From Stygiobacter sp. (GTDB lineage Bacteria; Pseudomonadota; Alphaproteobacteria; Rhodospirillales; Magnetospirillaceae), in NCBI GenBank assembly GCA_006218045.1, contig VBWB01000019.1, positions 91,799-155,798 on the forward strand: DNA of 64,000 bases. The letters are read 5' to 3'. The position numbers and the translations under genes are program-made. Below, piece by piece: positions 43,252 through 51,987 of this stretch. Every line of letters starts with the position of its first letter. Positions within the stretch are counted from its first letter, which is position 1. Under the pieces are notes generated by a model. That model made no database searches. It saw only the letters and a program-made list of their open reading frames with translations, and had not been told where the DNA came from.

Positions 43252-45009
43252 CTACTTCAGATAGTCGTCGGCCTTGTGGCCTGGATAACTCTCATCGAAT
43301 GACTGCATGACCTGAGGTGTCGGGTTCTTCCGCAGTATCTGAATGGCCTGCTCCAGTGTCATGAGCCGTGCCTGCGGAGTGGCCTGAGGTGCAGCCTGCT
43401 GTGCCCCGTCAACTGCCACCGGGGCGAACTTCTTCAGACCGTAGGCTTGGCCAGCGCCCATGTTGAGGGTCTGGCCGTTGCCGTAGGTGCGGAGCAGCTT
43501 GTCGTAGACCTTCATGGCCTCGTCGTGGAAGACGGATGCGGAGGTCTTCGGGTTAGCTGCCAGATACTCGATCTGCCACCGCAGGAACGCGGACTGAGCC
43601 ACGCCGGCATTGGCCGAACCTGCACCCGGAACGGTCCCGTTCGAGCCGGCCACGCCCTTGGCGAGGTCGTCTGCTAGGGTCTTGACCGGGAGGTAGGTCA
43701 TCAGCGGGTGCTTGGCTGCCTCACGGGCACGTCCAAGGTCGCCCAGCATGGCCATGAAGCGGGGCGTATCGAGCTTCTTGCCGACCTGAGAGGCCACTTC
43801 GGTGATGTCGAAGGTCTCAGGCGTCTTGTACATGCGGACCAACTGTTCCGACATCCACACGTCATCTTCGACCACATGCTCGGAGATCGAGGTCATGCCC
43901 TGGTGGACCGACATGATCGTCCGCTTGGCGTCTCCGCTGAGGCCAGGATTGCGCTTGAAGAAGTCGAAGAGATCGATCTTCCCGCCGGCCTGGGCCGAGT
44001 GTTCGAGGAACGTGTTGACCTGGGCGTCGGTGGTCTTCCGCTCCTCGAAGGCTTCGCTTTCACGCAGGAACCGGATGGCGGTCAGCTTCTGGTTCAGTAG
44101 GTGGTCTTCAACGCCTTGCGCCGCTTTCTTGAAGTGGCCGACATCAGCAAGGAAAGACCCGCCTTGGGTTGGGATATGCTTGGCGATGTCGAGGATGGAT
44201 TGGTCCTGATACCGGAGGGCGTGGGCCACCAATTCGTCACGGATGATCTCGTTGGCCTTCGACCCTGACAATCCCTTCGCCATCATCTCCTGAATGGTGG
44301 CGTTGATCCGCCGCCCCCGTTCCATGTTGTCGATCCCTTCGGCAGACAGCACGCGGCCCGCCTCAATGCCTGTGTTCTTCACCACCTCCTCTTCAATGGC
44401 CTGGAGCCGGTGCGAGACATGCGCCCCGCTCACCCGCTGGTCGGCCTGTTCGAGGGCAGGCATCAGCACGTCGGCGATCTCATGCGAGGTGAAGCCTCGG
44501 TCGCTGGTCTTCAGCCCGTCCATGAAGGTCTTGCGCTTGCCGTCGAGGAACTCGCGGACCTTGGTCGGGTCGTTCGAGTTCTTGACGTCGCCGTCCTGGC
44601 CCCACTCCATCAACGCTTCGCGCTGGAAGTCATCGGCCATCAGGCGAAGCTGCTGCTCACGCCACCCCTTCTGGAACCACGGGGAGGCACCAGCAGGGAT
44701 CACGCCACCGTCCACCAGTTCCTTGAAGGATCGCTGGTTCAGGTCGCGGTCCTTCAGCAGGGCTTCCTTGAAAGCCTGCTTGCCTTGCGCAGATTCGTCT
44801 GTCGCGGCACGGTCGAACTCCTTGGACAGGTAGCCTTGGAGGCGCGGTTCGACTTCCTTCAAGGCGTCGGCCAGCTTCATCAGGCTGTTCTCGCCCGGCT
44901 TGGCGACGTTGTTCATCTCTGGGCGGTAATAGGTGTCCACCTGACGGGCGAACGTCTTCAGATCGGGAGCCTCTTGCAGGTCTCGGACCTGTACGCGGCG
45001 ATTGTCCAT
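43252..45009 (-). CDS. Large phage protein, possible internal virion/ejection protein (585 aa)
   Basis: A mostly helical, charged protein with no signal peptide and no enzyme motif I can recognise: DLKTFARQVDTYYRPEMNNVAKPG, REQQLRLMADDFQREALMEWG, LARQ/QAIEEEVVKNTG repeats of helices. The C-terminus is Ala/Gln/Pro-rich (AVDGAQQAAPQATPQARL). Size and composition resemble internal virion (ejection) proteins of podoviruses, though I cannot confirm homology. Own terminator downstream; a second terminator separates it from the 1253-residue gene upstream, implying its own promoter. Intact over its full length. Confidence 0.6.
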   Translation of the reverse strand: MDNRRVQVRDLQEAPDLKTFARQVDTYYRPEMNNVAKPGENSLMKLADALKEVEPRLQGYLSKEFDRAATDESAQGKQAFKEALLKDRDLNQRSFKELVDGGVIPAGASPWFQKGWREQQLRLMADDFQREALMEWGQDGDVKNSNDPTKVREFLDGKRKTFMDGLKTSDRGFTSHEIADVLMPALEQADQRVSGAHVSHRLQAIEEEVVKNTGIEAGRVLSAEGIDNMERGRRINATIQEMMAKGLSGSKANEIIRDELVAHALRYQDQSILDIAKHIPTQGGSFLADVGHFKKAAQGVEDHLLNQKLTAIRFLRESEAFEERKTTDAQVNTFLEHSAQAGGKIDLFDFFKRNPGLSGDAKRTIMSVHQGMTSISEHVVEDDVWMSEQLVRMYKTPETFDITEVASQVGKKLDTPRFMAMLGDLGRAREAAKHPLMTYLPVKTLADDLAKGVAGSNGTVPGAGSANAGVAQSAFLRWQIEYLAANPKTSASVFHDEAMKVYDKLLRTYGNGQTLNMGAGQAYGLKKFAPVAVDGAQQAAPQATPQARLMTLEQAIQILRKNPTPQVMQSFDESYPGHKADDYLK

Positions 45010-45071
45010 GTGGTCTCGCTGTTGTGGTGGGCGTGGGGAGTTGTCGGCATCCTCGGAGGTGACTTTCTCCG

Positions 45072-45101
45072 AAAAAGAAGAAGCCCGGTAGTTAGCCGGG
45101 C
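45072..45101 (-). terminator. Rho-independent terminator (minus strand)
   Basis: GCCCGG-CTAACTA-CCGGGC then TTCTTCTTTTT on the minus strand, directly after the stop of the giant virion-like protein. Confidence 0.88.
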
Positions 45102-45108
45102 CTCATGG

Positions 45109-48100
45109 TTACTTGAGGGGGAGCAGAACGTCAGCCCCGCCACCCTTGTTCAGTTGCCGGTTCATCTTGTCGTGTGCGATGGCGGTGAGCAGATCGCTGG
45201 AGCCGTCCTTCGCCGTGAACCCCTCCGTCTGGAGGCGCTCCATGGCGATCTTCCGGTTGCTCTCCAGTGTCCGCATGACTTCCATCGGCTTGGAACCGAC
45301 GTAGCTCATGGTCTCGGTGTTGACGTCGTCGGTAAGCGACCCCCACATCGGACCCTTCACCAGGGCCGTCAGCTCCTCACGCACTCCGGTCTCTCCGACA
45401 AGCTCGTTCAGGCGCACGAAGGCGTCCTTTCCGGTCTTCGGGTTGACGAAGGTGGTGAGGTCGATGTTGCCGAGCTTGGGCGACACAGCCGCGAACGGGT
45501 GTTGCAGCTTGGTCAGCTCGGCCATCAGCGTGTCGGGGGAACCATCCTTGTCCTTGATCGGGTTGAAGAAGCGATCAAGAGGGGAGCCGGGCTTCATCGC
45601 AGGTTCGCCGATGAAGTTGTACCGAGGCGGCAGCGTCTTGCTCCAGCCAGGGACGCCGGCCTTGAGCGAGTCGAGAACCGTCCGAACCTCGCGGTAGTAC
45701 GGGTCTGGGTTGGTCTGACGCAGGACGTTCGGCACATAGCTGCCCACCCTATCCTTGAGGAACCTCTCGCCGTCCAGCGGGTTGCCTGATGTGATTACAT
45801 CCATCACTTGGAAGACGCCCTGAAGGTACGTCTTGTTCGACAGATTCTTGGCAGTAGACATCATGGCCCGCATAGTGCCGCCGCCGAAGGCGTTAACCGC
45901 TTCAGGGTCGCCGGTAAGGACGTTGGCGATGAACGCCGTGACCATGCCAGCAGACATCTCTTCCAACTTGGTATCGGACATCTCCTGGGCGATCTCGGCG
46001 TAGTCTCCGATGATGCCGAACATTGTGCCGAACGGCTCGATACGCTCGAACGAGTAGAACTTGTCTCCGATCTTGAACGAGTACGGCTGCCAGTTGCTGT
46101 CCTTCTCCATCATGATCCGCCGCAGATTGGGGTCCTTCGGCCCTCCTCCGGTGATCTTGCCTTCCAATGCCATGGCCACAGCGGAGCCGAAGACGGCTGT
46201 ACCGATGGCCTGCTTGCCGATGTAGGCAGCGCGGCGAGATGGGTCTCCAGACACGAAATCCTCCTTCATCTGGCGCTGTAGGGCGCCGATGAGAGGCGTA
46301 TGCTGCCACGCCGAGCGGATAATGTTGGTTGGTGTACGCACGAACGGCACGACAGCCCTGAGGGATGGATGCTTCGAGGCTGCTTGCTGCACGGTGTGTC
46401 CGAACGTACCGGCACCTAAGTCCTGGGTGAAGGTTGCCTCGCGGGCGAACTGTAGTGCCTTCTCGTTGGTCCCGGCGCCGTAGCGGTCGAATCCTCCATC
46501 GAAGTATTCCTCGACGTGCTTCTCGAACGGTGAAACCTTGCGGCCATCAGGCATCCGCACGGTCTTGGCGCGAGACAGGTTGGCATTCGCCGCAGACTGG
46601 ACCGCCAGCGAATAAATCTTACCGCGATAGGCAATCTGCTTGAAGAACTCGTCCTCTGCCGCCAGTGCCCGCGAAGGGGCACGGATGGCCTGCCCTGCGA
46701 TCCCATCGCCGGTCGCCTTGGGGCGCACGTCTTGGAACCCGTGAGAAGGGTCGAGGATGTTGTCTTCCATCTTCAGCGCGATTCCAGCCGCACGGATAGC
46801 ATCGTCGAACCCCTTGACCATGCCTGCGTAGCTCGCGATCTCGTACTTGGCCGAGCGGATGTCTCCCTGGAGGGCGTGCCCGAGGGCGTTCTCCAGCGGC
46901 TTGATGCCGACGTTGATCAGGTTCGAGGTCATGTTGACGATGTGCGTCTTCGGCCCCGACAGCAGGGCGTTGATCCAGACCTCGTTGTGGACGTCCCACA
47001 TGCGATGGTCGGCAACCCAATTGATGACCTTCGACAGCACGGAAGGATCGTCGCCGAGGACGGCAACCTGCTTCATGAACTTCCGCTTGTCGCCCGTCGC
47101 CTGGAACGTATCCACGGCGCGGTCGAGCTTCTTCATGTTGCGAGCTTCGGCTGCGGTGACGTCGATGTTGCCTGCGCTGGTGACGCGGGCGCCCATCTTG
47201 ATGACCGCCTTCAGGTCCGTCATGGTGTTCAGGTACAGGTTGAAGATGCGGTCGGCCTGATCCTCGGGCATCTTGCCAGCGTCAACCAGCCGCACCGCCT
47301 GGACGTACTTCTCGCCCAGGCCCATCTTGATCGCCTTCGTGGCGACCATCATGGCCGGGACCTTCTCAGCCGCGCCGGCCATCTCACGCATGGCGTTCAA
47401 CAGCTCGTTGGGCCGGGCGCCGAACTCTTCGGCCAGTTCACGCACGGTGGCGTGCGACTGGGTGCCGGTGAAGTCGGTGGGCATGTACTTCGCCACCTCA
47501 TCGGTCACCAGCTTGATCAGCGCCTTGGCGTCGTCGGCGCCCTTCATGTGATCGACGTTGAACGGCATCCCCTTCAGCGCCTCGTTCCACGGCATGGCTC
47601 CGTCACGGGCCTGTTCGAGGTTCGACCGCATGGTCTTTACGTCCGCGTCGGAGAGACCGAAGCCCCAGCTACCGATGCCAGTCGTCTCGCCGTCGATCAC
47701 CCTGCGGACATTCTCGCCCACGCCAGCGAGGTCATTTCCGTCTGCCTTCAGGCGATCCGCAGCGAGATCGGCCTTCTTGCCACCCTTGCCGCCACCCAAC
47801 AGGCCACCGCCTTCAGCCTCGCGCACACGCTTCTCGATGGGAGCGTCCTGGCGATGCAGATTGTTGAACAGTTCGAGCTGTTCGGGCGATGCACGTCCTT
47901 CGTGGACGGCGATGCCTGCATCTACAGTGTCGGCTAATTCGGTCATGGCCTTGTCGGCGCCGGCCTTGTCGCCCTTGTCGAGCATGGCGCGGATGTCCTT
48001 GGTGCCTCGGATCATCCTGAACAGAATGTCGCCGGCCCCGCCGATGGTGGCGCCCTCGACCACGTTCTTGAAGCGGCCAACAGCCCACGAATCATCCGGC

Positions 48101-48870
48101 TTCGCAGCCAGATACTCCATGAACGCAGGAGCGACCTCGGGGAACTCGTCCACGATCAGGTTGGACAGGCGCTTCTCATGCTCATCGAACGCGACGAAGT
48201 CACCGATGCCGCCTGCGACCATGGCGCGGCCTACACCAGCACCTTCGGCTGCCCAGCCCATGGCCTTCAGCGTCTTCGCGCCCATGACGAAGCCGGTGCC
48301 AGCCTGGACCACGCCCTCGGTCAGCTTGCCGACGAGGTAGCGCGGCTCGGGAGCCTTCGAGGTGTTGATGGCCCGCATGCCGTTGGCAGCCTGGGCAAGG
48401 CCGGCTTCGTCGCCGACCAGCTTGGCGACAGGGGTCAGCGCGGTCTCGGCCAGATCGACGCCAAGGTCCCAGGTGGAATTGGCCGCACCAACAACACCGT
48501 TGACGATGCCGTAAGTGGTATCGAGTGCGCCGTTGCGTTGTTCCTGCTGCGACACAGGCGCCTGGGCTTGCTCGCGGGTCTGGCGCTGGTACTCGTCCCA
48601 GGTCGCCTGCCGCTCGTCACCAGGGGCGAAGATCGGGGCGGAATCACCCCATTGCTGCTGCACCTGGGCGATGATCTCGCGGGCGCCGGGGTCCTGCATG
48701 ATGGCAGGGATGCTGGACTGGTCGATGTTGACGGACGCCTGCACCTGGGGCTGTTCAGCGACCGCAGTGAAGGGGTCCGACACGGTGGTGAAGGGGTCTT
48801 CCTCCTCACCTACCGTGAACGGATCGTTGCTCATTCCACCGGGAGGCAGAAGGAAGGGGTTGGCTGACAT
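45109..48870 (-). CDS. Giant phage virion-like/polyvalent protein (1253 aa)
   Basis: From the ATG at 48870 (GAGG 7 bases upstream) the protein has 1253 residues. Its N-terminus is low-complexity and acidic (MSANPFLLPPGG...EEEDPFTTVSDPF), followed by long helical stretches. A Gly-rich hydrophobic zone (GTGFVMGAKTLKAMGWAAEGAGVGRAMVAGGIGDF) could cross or enter a membrane. The block NALLSGPKTHIVNMTSNLIN recalls a domain found in large polyvalent phage proteins that are packaged and injected. Length is close to T7 gp16 (about 1300), and a second, smaller protein of similar style lies next to it. No transglycosylase motif was recognised. Intact, so apparently under selection although other virion genes are missing. 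Confidence 0.62.
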   Translation of the reverse strand: MSANPFLLPPGGMSNDPFTVGEEEDPFTTVSDPFTAVAEQPQVQASVNIDQSSIPAIMQDPGAREIIAQVQQQWGDSAPIFAPGDERQATWDEYQRQTREQAQAPVSQQEQRNGALDTTYGIVNGVVGAANSTWDLGVDLAETALTPVAKLVGDEAGLAQAANGMRAINTSKAPEPRYLVGKLTEGVVQAGTGFVMGAKTLKAMGWAAEGAGVGRAMVAGGIGDFVAFDEHEKRLSNLIVDEFPEVAPAFMEYLAAKPDDSWAVGRFKNVVEGATIGGAGDILFRMIRGTKDIRAMLDKGDKAGADKAMTELADTVDAGIAVHEGRASPEQLELFNNLHRQDAPIEKRVREAEGGGLLGGGKGGKKADLAADRLKADGNDLAGVGENVRRVIDGETTGIGSWGFGLSDADVKTMRSNLEQARDGAMPWNEALKGMPFNVDHMKGADDAKALIKLVTDEVAKYMPTDFTGTQSHATVRELAEEFGARPNELLNAMREMAGAAEKVPAMMVATKAIKMGLGEKYVQAVRLVDAGKMPEDQADRIFNLYLNTMTDLKAVIKMGARVTSAGNIDVTAAEARNMKKLDRAVDTFQATGDKRKFMKQVAVLGDDPSVLSKVINWVADHRMWDVHNEVWINALLSGPKTHIVNMTSNLINVGIKPLENALGHALQGDIRSAKYEIASYAGMVKGFDDAIRAAGIALKMEDNILDPSHGFQDVRPKATGDGIAGQAIRAPSRALAAEDEFFKQIAYRGKIYSLAVQSAANANLSRAKTVRMPDGRKVSPFEKHVEEYFDGGFDRYGAGTNEKALQFAREATFTQDLGAGTFGHTVQQAASKHPSLRAVVPFVRTPTNIIRSAWQHTPLIGALQRQMKEDFVSGDPSRRAAYIGKQAIGTAVFGSAVAMALEGKITGGGPKDPNLRRIMMEKDSNWQPYSFKIGDKFYSFERIEPFGTMFGIIGDYAEIAQEMSDTKLEEMSAGMVTAFIANVLTGDPEAVNAFGGGTMRAMMSTAKNLSNKTYLQGVFQVMDVITSGNPLDGERFLKDRVGSYVPNVLRQTNPDPYYREVRTVLDSLKAGVPGWSKTLPPRYNFIGEPAMKPGSPLDRFFNPIKDKDGSPDTLMAELTKLQHPFAAVSPKLGNIDLTTFVNPKTGKDAFVRLNELVGETGVREELTALVKGPMWGSLTDDVNTETMSYVGSKPMEVMRTLESNRKIAMERLQTEGFTAKDGSSDLLTAIAHDKMNRQLNKGGGADVLLPLK

Positions 48871-48978
48871 GTCTACCTCAGAAAGTCGTGGGTGGGGTGG
48901 CCTGTGGCCTGGAGTGGTGGTGCTGTTCGTGCCAGTGCTACGTGTCGGCACAAGGCCAACGGGACAGGCGGTGGTCGC

Positions 48979-49389
48979 CTACCAAATAGTCAGGCTGTCG
49001 AGGGTTTCGGGAGGGCTGAAGGCTGCCTTACCTGCCTTGTTGCGTTCAGGGCCTAGGGTTGAGACCACCCGAAGGTTGGAGCGGCGGCAGTTCAGCCGGT
49101 TCCCGTCACGGTGCTGAACCATCTGGTATTCGCCTGCCCCGGTAATGAGGCGTGCGAGATAGACCCTCTTTGGCCATCGGCTGCGGTCACCTGCTTTGAT
49201 GAGCGTGTAGGGCCTGTTCTCCTGAATGCTGCTGTAGCTCCCCATGCGCCACTTGGAGGGGCTGAGGGTGGGCAGGAGGTCGGCATCAACGATGATGATC
49301 AGATCAGGATCATCGACCACGGGCAGGCAGGCAGCAGGACGGGGTTCAGGATCGGGAGGCAGATGAAGACTTGCGAATGGTGATGACAC
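48979..49389 (-). CDS. HNH-type phage endonuclease-like protein
   Basis: About 136 residues from a GTG at 49389 (AGGGA upstream); the frame is open to 49458, but that part shadows the upstream gene. Core: DLLPTLSPSKWRMGSYSSIQENRPYTLIKAGDRSRWPKRVYLARLITGAGEYQMVQHRDGNRLNCRRSNLRVVST. This is the HNH homing-endonuclease pattern (H-x-D/N-GN...RRxNLR), but the first His-Asn pair is degenerate (VQHRDGN). It follows the related ORF at 49346. Either a free-standing homing nuclease or a decayed one. Confidence 0.6.
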   Translation of the reverse strand: MSSPFASLHLPPDPEPRPAACLPVVDDPDLIIIVDADLLPTLSPSKWRMGSYSSIQENRPYTLIKAGDRSRWPKRVYLARLITGAGEYQMVQHRDGNRLNCRRSNLRVVSTLGPERNKAGKAAFSPPETLDSLTIW

Positions 49390-49675
49390 GGAGATTGTCC
49401 CTGCGGAGGTTGAAGGGGTCTCTCGCCTTGTTGAAGACCTTCTGCCCCGGCTTCGCATCGGTGATGATGCGGCCTACGGGATAGTTGTTGCTGTCGGGAT
49501 GGGTGTGGGTGCAGACCCAGTTACCGTTCAGGTACATGTGGCCGACATACCCATCCTCCTCGATCTTCTCGAAGTCGGCAGGGAGCATCTTCACGGGTCT
49601 GTCGGTGTTGTTCAGTGGGACGAGGACGATGCGCTGTCCGTCCCTGTCGATGGAATGAATGGGAGTGTTGGGCAT
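49346..49675 (-). CDS. HNH-related phage protein
   Basis: A 109-residue protein, MPNTPIHSIDRDGQRIVLVPLNNTDRPVKMLPADFEKIEEDGYVGHMYLNG..., ending FNLRRDNLRVITIRKSSS. It shares the NLRRDNLRV C-terminal signature with its downstream neighbour but lacks the His-rich core, so it is probably a DNA-binding relative rather than an active nuclease. The two overlap in different frames, so a frameshifted duplication is possible. Confidence 0.5.
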   Translation of the reverse strand: MPNTPIHSIDRDGQRIVLVPLNNTDRPVKMLPADFEKIEEDGYVGHMYLNGNWVCTHTHPDSNNYPVGRIITDAKPGQKVFNKARDPFNLRRDNLRVITIRKSSSASRS

Positions 49676-49710
49676 TGGTGGCCTTGATCAGCATGAGTCT
49701 ATGGAGACGA

Positions 49711-49737
49711 AAATAAAGGCCACCCTGGAAGGTGACC
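49711..49737 (-). terminator. Hairpin terminator (minus strand)
   Basis: GGTCACC-TTCCAG-GGTGGCC then TTTATTTT on the minus strand, just upstream of the HNH-related gene; it would stop transcripts arriving from the Rha/BRO side. Confidence 0.7.
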
Positions 49738-49957
49738 TGTGGTGGCGTGTGCTGACTATGTGTCAGGTAGAATAACTGATAGGGGGTATCACACAGGCGA
49801 ACGACAGCTCAGGCTCAACTGTCCTGCTGCTTCGAGGGCTGTCTTGATGTGGTTCTGATAATGGTCTTCATCATACAGAACACTCACAAGGCCACTACAG
49901 CACCACTATAGGGACCACTTAAGTAGCCACTATAAGGGTAACTTCACCCCCACTGGG
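49738..49957. other. Non-coding spacer with iteron-like array
   Basis: No ORF above about 35 codons is convincing; a short GTG frame on the minus strand (SVLYDEDHYQNHIKTALEAAG...) is possible but lacks an RBS. The right half contains the 12-bp repeat array described separately. Confidence 0.5.
49892..49938 (+). repeat. Four 11-12-bp iteron-like repeats (CCACTAnAGGG)
   Basis: Consecutive units CCACTACAGCA, CCACTATAGGGA, CCACTTAAGTAG and CCACTATAAGGG share CCACT at a period of 11-12 bp, about one helical turn, so a protein could bind one face cooperatively. The second unit contains CACTATAGGGA, identical to the core of the T7 RNA polymerase promoter. Confidence 0.8.
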
Positions 49958-50393
49958 CTAAGGGTGTCGGTTAATTCCAACCATTTGATTTAATTGATAT
50001 TTTTGAAGAGGCGTGAACCCGTCCTCGCCGGCCACGTACATGCCGTCCTTGCGGATCGCCGGCAGCACCACCGAGGTGACCCAGTCTTGGAACGGCTTGG
50101 CCTCGGGCTTGTCGCTCCGCATGATCAGCTTTCTCCGAGACAGCACCATAGCTACGCTTCGGATGTGTAGCGTCAACGCCGGCCACGTTGCGGAACTCAC
50201 TGTCGTCCAGCTTGCGGAAGTGGTGGACGATGGAACGGTTGGCCGGATTGGCCTTCAGATCGAGGCATGCGCACACATCCATGCCCACGAACCAGGGGTT
50301 CCCGTCGAGGGTGACCACGCGAATGCTGTGGGAGAGGTAGCAGCCCTCGCTCTCATTGGAGCGAAAGGTGAAGGTGGTCAGTGCGTTGGCCAT
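49958..50393 (-). pseudogene. BRO-N/antirepressor-type phage protein, frameshifted
   Basis: The first part (MANALTTFTFRSNESEGCYLSHSIRVVTLDGNPWFVGMDVCACLDLKANPANRSIVHHFRKLDDSEF) is a typical BRO N-terminal domain up to YGAVSEK. The expected continuation KLIMRSDKPEAKPFQDWVTSVVLPAIRKDGMYVAGED lies in another frame. Removing one A from the AAA run at about 50130-50132 (minus strand) joins them. A shift there makes the natural product stop as an unrelated tail (ADHAERQARGQ...). Probably dead. Confidence 0.75.
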
Positions 50394-50486
50394 GTCAGTT
50401 CCTTCCGGTTGTCGGATTGCGCATCGGCGCTTGGTCTGTCTCTGGTGTCGGGTAATTCGGAACCCGCTGTGGAGACGCCGTGGGAC

Positions 50487-50987
50487 TCACTGAAGGCGAC
50501 ATGCGCCTGTCCGGTGGGTTGGTAGCGGGGAGGGCCACAAGGGCTGTCGGTGAGGCTGGGAGGAGACCAGTGCGACCAAGGCCAGCAGCGCCTGCTTGTA
50601 GGTCTGTGGCAAGGCCACCGCCTGCTGCTTCAGCGCCTGCTCCATCTCGCTGAACCGCTGGATGTAGGCCACCTTGAACTGCATCGCCTTGGCGCCGGTG
50701 TATCCCATGACCAGCAGGGTGAAGCCGTCGCGGGTCATGTCCCAGGCAGGCACACGCTTCACACCGAAGCCGACCTTGGCTTCGTAGCTGGCGAGGCGGA
50801 ACCACGCACTGAATTCATTGTCTCCAAGATTGGATGCTATGGCGCCGATGTCCCGCAGGACGTGGCAGTGTTCCTTCCCGAAGAAGTCGGCCACATCACG
50901 GCTGTTGGCGAACACCGCGCCGTCCTTGATGTGGACGCGAGGCGCAGCCGAGTGATTGACGGGGAGATTGGTGGTCAGTTCGGTCAC
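50487..50987 (-). CDS. Rha-family phage regulatory protein
   Basis: A 166-residue protein of the phage Rha family: HIKDGAVFANSRDVADFFGKEHCHVLRDIGAI, WFRLASYEAK, and the signature PAWDMTRDGFTLLVMGYTGAKAMQFKVAYIQRFSEMEQAL. Rha proteins influence phage growth or lysogeny. The tail after QTYKQALLALVAL departs from the usual sequence, so a late frameshift is possible. It lies upstream of the BRO pseudogene on the same strand. Confidence 0.82.
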   Translation of the reverse strand: MTELTTNLPVNHSAAPRVHIKDGAVFANSRDVADFFGKEHCHVLRDIGAIASNLGDNEFSAWFRLASYEAKVGFGVKRVPAWDMTRDGFTLLVMGYTGAKAMQFKVAYIQRFSEMEQALKQQAVALPQTYKQALLALVALVSSQPHRQPLWPSPLPTHRTGACRLQ

Positions 50988-51052
50988 GGGTGCGGGTAGA
51001 CAACAGAATGAGGAGTGGCATACTGCAACCCTTGTAACGTGAGGGGGCGTAT

Positions 51053-51391
51053 ATGCGGGTTGTACAGGTTGTTTCCGTTTTCTCTGCTGTGGTGGGACTT
51101 TCCGCTTGCAGTCTCACCCTTCCCGTCAGGGGCCTTGTCCAGGACAGTGACGAAAGATTCAGCGGGACAGCGACGGGATACATGGATGGAAGCGGAAACC
51201 TGAAAATTGTCTCAACAAAAGGGGCAACATGTCAGGGAGATTTCGTTTATGTCACAAGCCGAACCGGAGAAGGTGTGTTTGAGTGCTCAGATGGTCGTTC
51301 AGGTCCATTTAGGTTTGTCTCTACCGGAAAGCGTGGCACAGGGCAGGGAACCTTGAGCAAGCAGACATTTACATTCACATTTGGGGAATAA
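51053..51391 (+). CDS. Small lipoprotein carried by the element
   Basis: A 112-residue lipoprotein: signal MRVVQVVSVFSAVVGLSACSL with the lipidated Cys at residue 19. The mature domain is a small Gly/Thr-rich beta-type fold (ERFSGTATGYMDGSGNLKIVSTKGATCQGDFVYV...GVFECSDGRSGPF). The GAGGGGG ribosome-binding site is good. It is one of few plus-strand genes here and may be a morphon (lysogenic conversion) gene, for example for superinfection exclusion; that is inference. Confidence 0.72.
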   Translation: MRVVQVVSVFSAVVGLSACSLTLPVRGLVQDSDERFSGTATGYMDGSGNLKIVSTKGATCQGDFVYVTSRTGEGVFECSDGRSGPFRFVSTGKRGTGQGTLSKQTFTFTFGE

Positions 51392-51627
51392 TAATTTGTT
51401 TGCTCGATGGCCGTGTCCGTCTCGGACTTGGTGCCGATGAACAGGGCCTGCTTCCTGTTGAGGTAGAAGACGGTGGGCGGGCGCCCTTGGGGCCAGAGGT
51501 TTGCCCCACGGTGGGGAGAACCCCCAACGCAGCCAACGCCCCCCTCATGCCGCTTGATGAGCTTGCAGATGTTCAGCGGCGCTGGAACCGGCAGGGGCCT
51601 GACTGAGCGTTGGTACTAGCTTGGCGA
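51392..51627 (-). pseudogene. Decayed Rha/KilA-like phage regulator fragment
   Basis: On the minus strand, pieces of a phage antirepressor-type protein can be read in shifting frames: NICKLIKRHEG, then ALGVLPTVGQTSGPKGA, then RPPTVFYLNRKQALFIGTKSE. Together these match the pattern of the neighbouring decayed gene at 52902. At least two frameshifts (G-run near 51545, GCCC run near 51485) and no start codon: a relic. Confidence 0.6.
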
Positions 51628-51804
51628 TCAAGCGGCCTCTGCTGCCCACGACGCACGCAACCGCGCATCAGCCGCCGTCACTTCGGACCACCACGACCAC
51701 CCTGGGAACTGACCACCGAACACGCCTTCCCCAATGCCAGGGATGCGGACGAAGACCCAGGAACGGTGAAATTCGGCAGTGAAGCTGCGGACGGCGATGG
51801 TCAT
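51628..51804 (-). CDS. Possible 58-residue protein
   Basis: An ATG at 51804 with AGGGGAA upstream opens a 58-codon frame, MTIAVRSFTAEFHRSWVFVRIPG...WSWWSEVTAADARLRASWAAEAA. Unusually rich in Trp and Phe. It is just short of common ORF cut-offs. No family recognised; RBS and clean frame in a decayed region are the only support. Confidence 0.4.
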   Translation of the reverse strand: MTIAVRSFTAEFHRSWVFVRIPGIGEGVFGGQFPGWSWWSEVTAADARLRASWAAEAA

Positions 51805-51987
51805 TTAGGTTCCCCTGAAGGTGTGTTGCACCGCCCTTATGAGTCACCGCAGAACCCATGTCAACGTATGCGAGTGCGAATAGTTGAACGACCCTGCCGC
51901 GATCTGTTCACGCCTTGGGAGATACCCAGGTAGCAGGAAAAATCAGGCACTGCCGCACGGTGGATACATTATTCATCCTGGCCTCAT

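Noticed and set aside
49903..49914. Exact T7 promoter core CACTATAGGGA taken as a working phage promoter
   Set aside because: It is one unit of a four-copy repeat, points to the plus strand where no phage gene follows directly, and no phage RNA polymerase gene is visible in the window. Kept only as part of the iteron array.
51400..51933. Two plus-strand frames over the decayed regulator
   Set aside because: They are antisense to recognisable relic sequence on the minus strand and have no RBS.
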